NCBI GenBank assembly: GCA_021767525.1
Contig: JAASTF010000057.1
Coordinates: forward strand, 1 to 13,793
Length of the DNA stretch: 13,793 bases
From: Paracoccaceae bacterium
Lineage (GTDB): Bacteria > Pseudomonadota > Alphaproteobacteria > Rhodobacterales > Rhodobacteraceae
Reading direction: 5' to 3'
The notes beneath the pieces were generated by a model, which saw only the letters and a program-made list of their open reading frames with translations, made no database searches and was not told where the DNA came from. A program made the position numbers and the translations under genes. This document shows, one piece after another, positions 13,120-13,793 of this stretch (the stretch's first letter is position 1; each line of letters begins with the position of its first letter).

Positions 13120-13793
13120 ATGTCAAATAACCTCATGGCCGGCAAACGCGGCCTTATCATGGGCCTGGCCAACGACAAGTCGATCGCATGGGGCATCGCC
13201 CGCGCCTGCGCCGATGCCGGGGCGGAAATGGCCTTTACCTATATGGGCGACCAGTTTCGCAAGCGCGTCGCCCCCCTGGCCGAACAGCTGGGCGTCGACA
13301 CCCTGATCGATTGCGACGTGTCCGACCTGGCCTCGGTCGATGCCGCCTTCGCCGAGATCGAGGCGAAATGGGGCAAGCTCGATTTCCTGGTCCATGCCAT
13401 CGGCTTTTCCGACAAGTCCGAGCTGCGCGGCCGCTATGTCGACACCAGCCGCGACAATTTCCTGATGACGATGGATATCAGCTGCTACAGCTTCACCGCC
13501 GTCATGCAGCGCGCCGAGAAGCTGATGACCGATGGCGGCAGCGCGCTGACGCTGACCTATTACGGGGCCGAGCAGGTGATGCCGCATTACAACGTGATGG
13601 GCGTGGCCAAGGCCGCATTGGAGGCATCGGTGAAATACCTGGCCGAGGATCTGGGCAAGGACGGCATCCGCGTCAACGCCATCTCCGCCGGCCCGATCAA
13701 GACCCTGGCCGCCAGCGGCATCGGCGATTTCCGCTATATCCTGAAATGGAACGAGCTCAACTCGCCCCTGCGCCGCAATGTCACCATCGACGA
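13120..13793 (+). CDS. fabI: Enoyl-[acyl-carrier-protein] reductase (NADH), C-terminus cut by window edge
   Basis: FabI reduces trans-2-enoyl-ACP in each round of type II fatty acid synthesis and is the target of triclosan and isoniazid-class inhibitors. The visible 224 residues start MSNNLMAGKRGLIMGLANDK, followed by SIAWGIA, the divergent FabI dinucleotide-binding pattern. The active site is Y147 and Y157-x6-K164 (in TYYGAEQV and HYNVMGVAKAALEA), and GPIKTLAASGI (191-201) is the conserved loop before the substrate lid. About 40-50 residues are missing at the end. The start ATG at 13120 has AAGG at 13108-13111. An overlapping frame starting at 13046 is a shadow. The gene is divergent from pdxH. 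Confidence 0.96.
   Translation, partial: MSNNLMAGKRGLIMGLANDKSIAWGIARACADAGAEMAFTYMGDQFRKRVAPLAEQLGVDTLIDCDVSDLASVDAAFAEIEAKWGKLDFLVHAIGFSDKSELRGRYVDTSRDNFLMTMDISCYSFTAVMQRAEKLMTDGGSALTLTYYGAEQVMPHYNVMGVAKAALEASVKYLAEDLGKDGIRVNAISAGPIKTLAASGIGDFRYILKWNELNSPLRRNVTID

Noticed and set aside
1..13793. CRISPR array, transposase, integrase or toxin-antitoxin pair
   Set aside because: No regularly spaced direct repeats, inverted terminal repeats or matching protein motifs were found on either strand.

Overview
The window looks like chromosomal DNA of an alphaproteobacterium of the order Rhodobacterales (Roseobacter/Rhodobacteraceae group). The DNA is GC-rich with strong G/C preference at third codon positions. 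The gene content fits that group: a DUF1476 F1-ATPase zeta-type inhibitor, a homocysteine methyltransferase and corrinoid protein encoded as separate genes, a BioMNY biotin transporter, a tandem-domain cold-shock protein, and a GTTC-N7-GTTC direct repeat of the alphaproteobacterial LexA type. No prophage, insertion sequence, integrase or CRISPR array is visible.

Layout. 1-548 (-): purC, cut by the window edge. 707-1021 (+): DUF1476 ATPase inhibitor. 1128-2141 (+): homocysteine/betaine S-methyltransferase. 2148-3251 (-): PA0069-type radical SAM protein behind a predicted LexA-controlled promoter. 3464-4171 (+): methyltransferase corrinoid protein. 4252-4410 and 4413-5048 (+): a small two-helix membrane protein and a DUF1638 protein. 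5130-6485 and 6482-7753 (-): a cytochrome P450 coupled by an ATGA overlap to a membrane alpha/beta-hydrolase-like protein. 8060-8809 (-): ccdA. 8913-9152 (+): TusA-family protein. 9149-11033 (-): bioM-bioN-bioY. 11079-11155 (-): tRNA-Pro(UGG). 11200-12251 (-): a tandem cold-shock protein coupled to an exported DUF192 protein. 12369-12974 (-): pdxH. 13120-13793 (+): fabI, cut by the window edge.

How the genes fit together. Most are housekeeping genes: purine, methionine, biotin, PLP and fatty acid synthesis, cytochrome c maturation and sulfur relay. Two loci stand out. (1) The methyltransferase and corrinoid genes look like two pieces of a B12-dependent methionine synthase split across genes, with DUF1638 and a tiny membrane protein beside them as possible accessories. 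(2) Between those pieces sits a radical SAM gene with two independent hints of a DNA-damage role: a LexA-type box exactly inside the spacer of a promoter that would give a leaderless mRNA, and a C-terminal QPSLF that resembles the beta sliding clamp-binding pentapeptide. I consider the second locus the best candidate for an undescribed system here.
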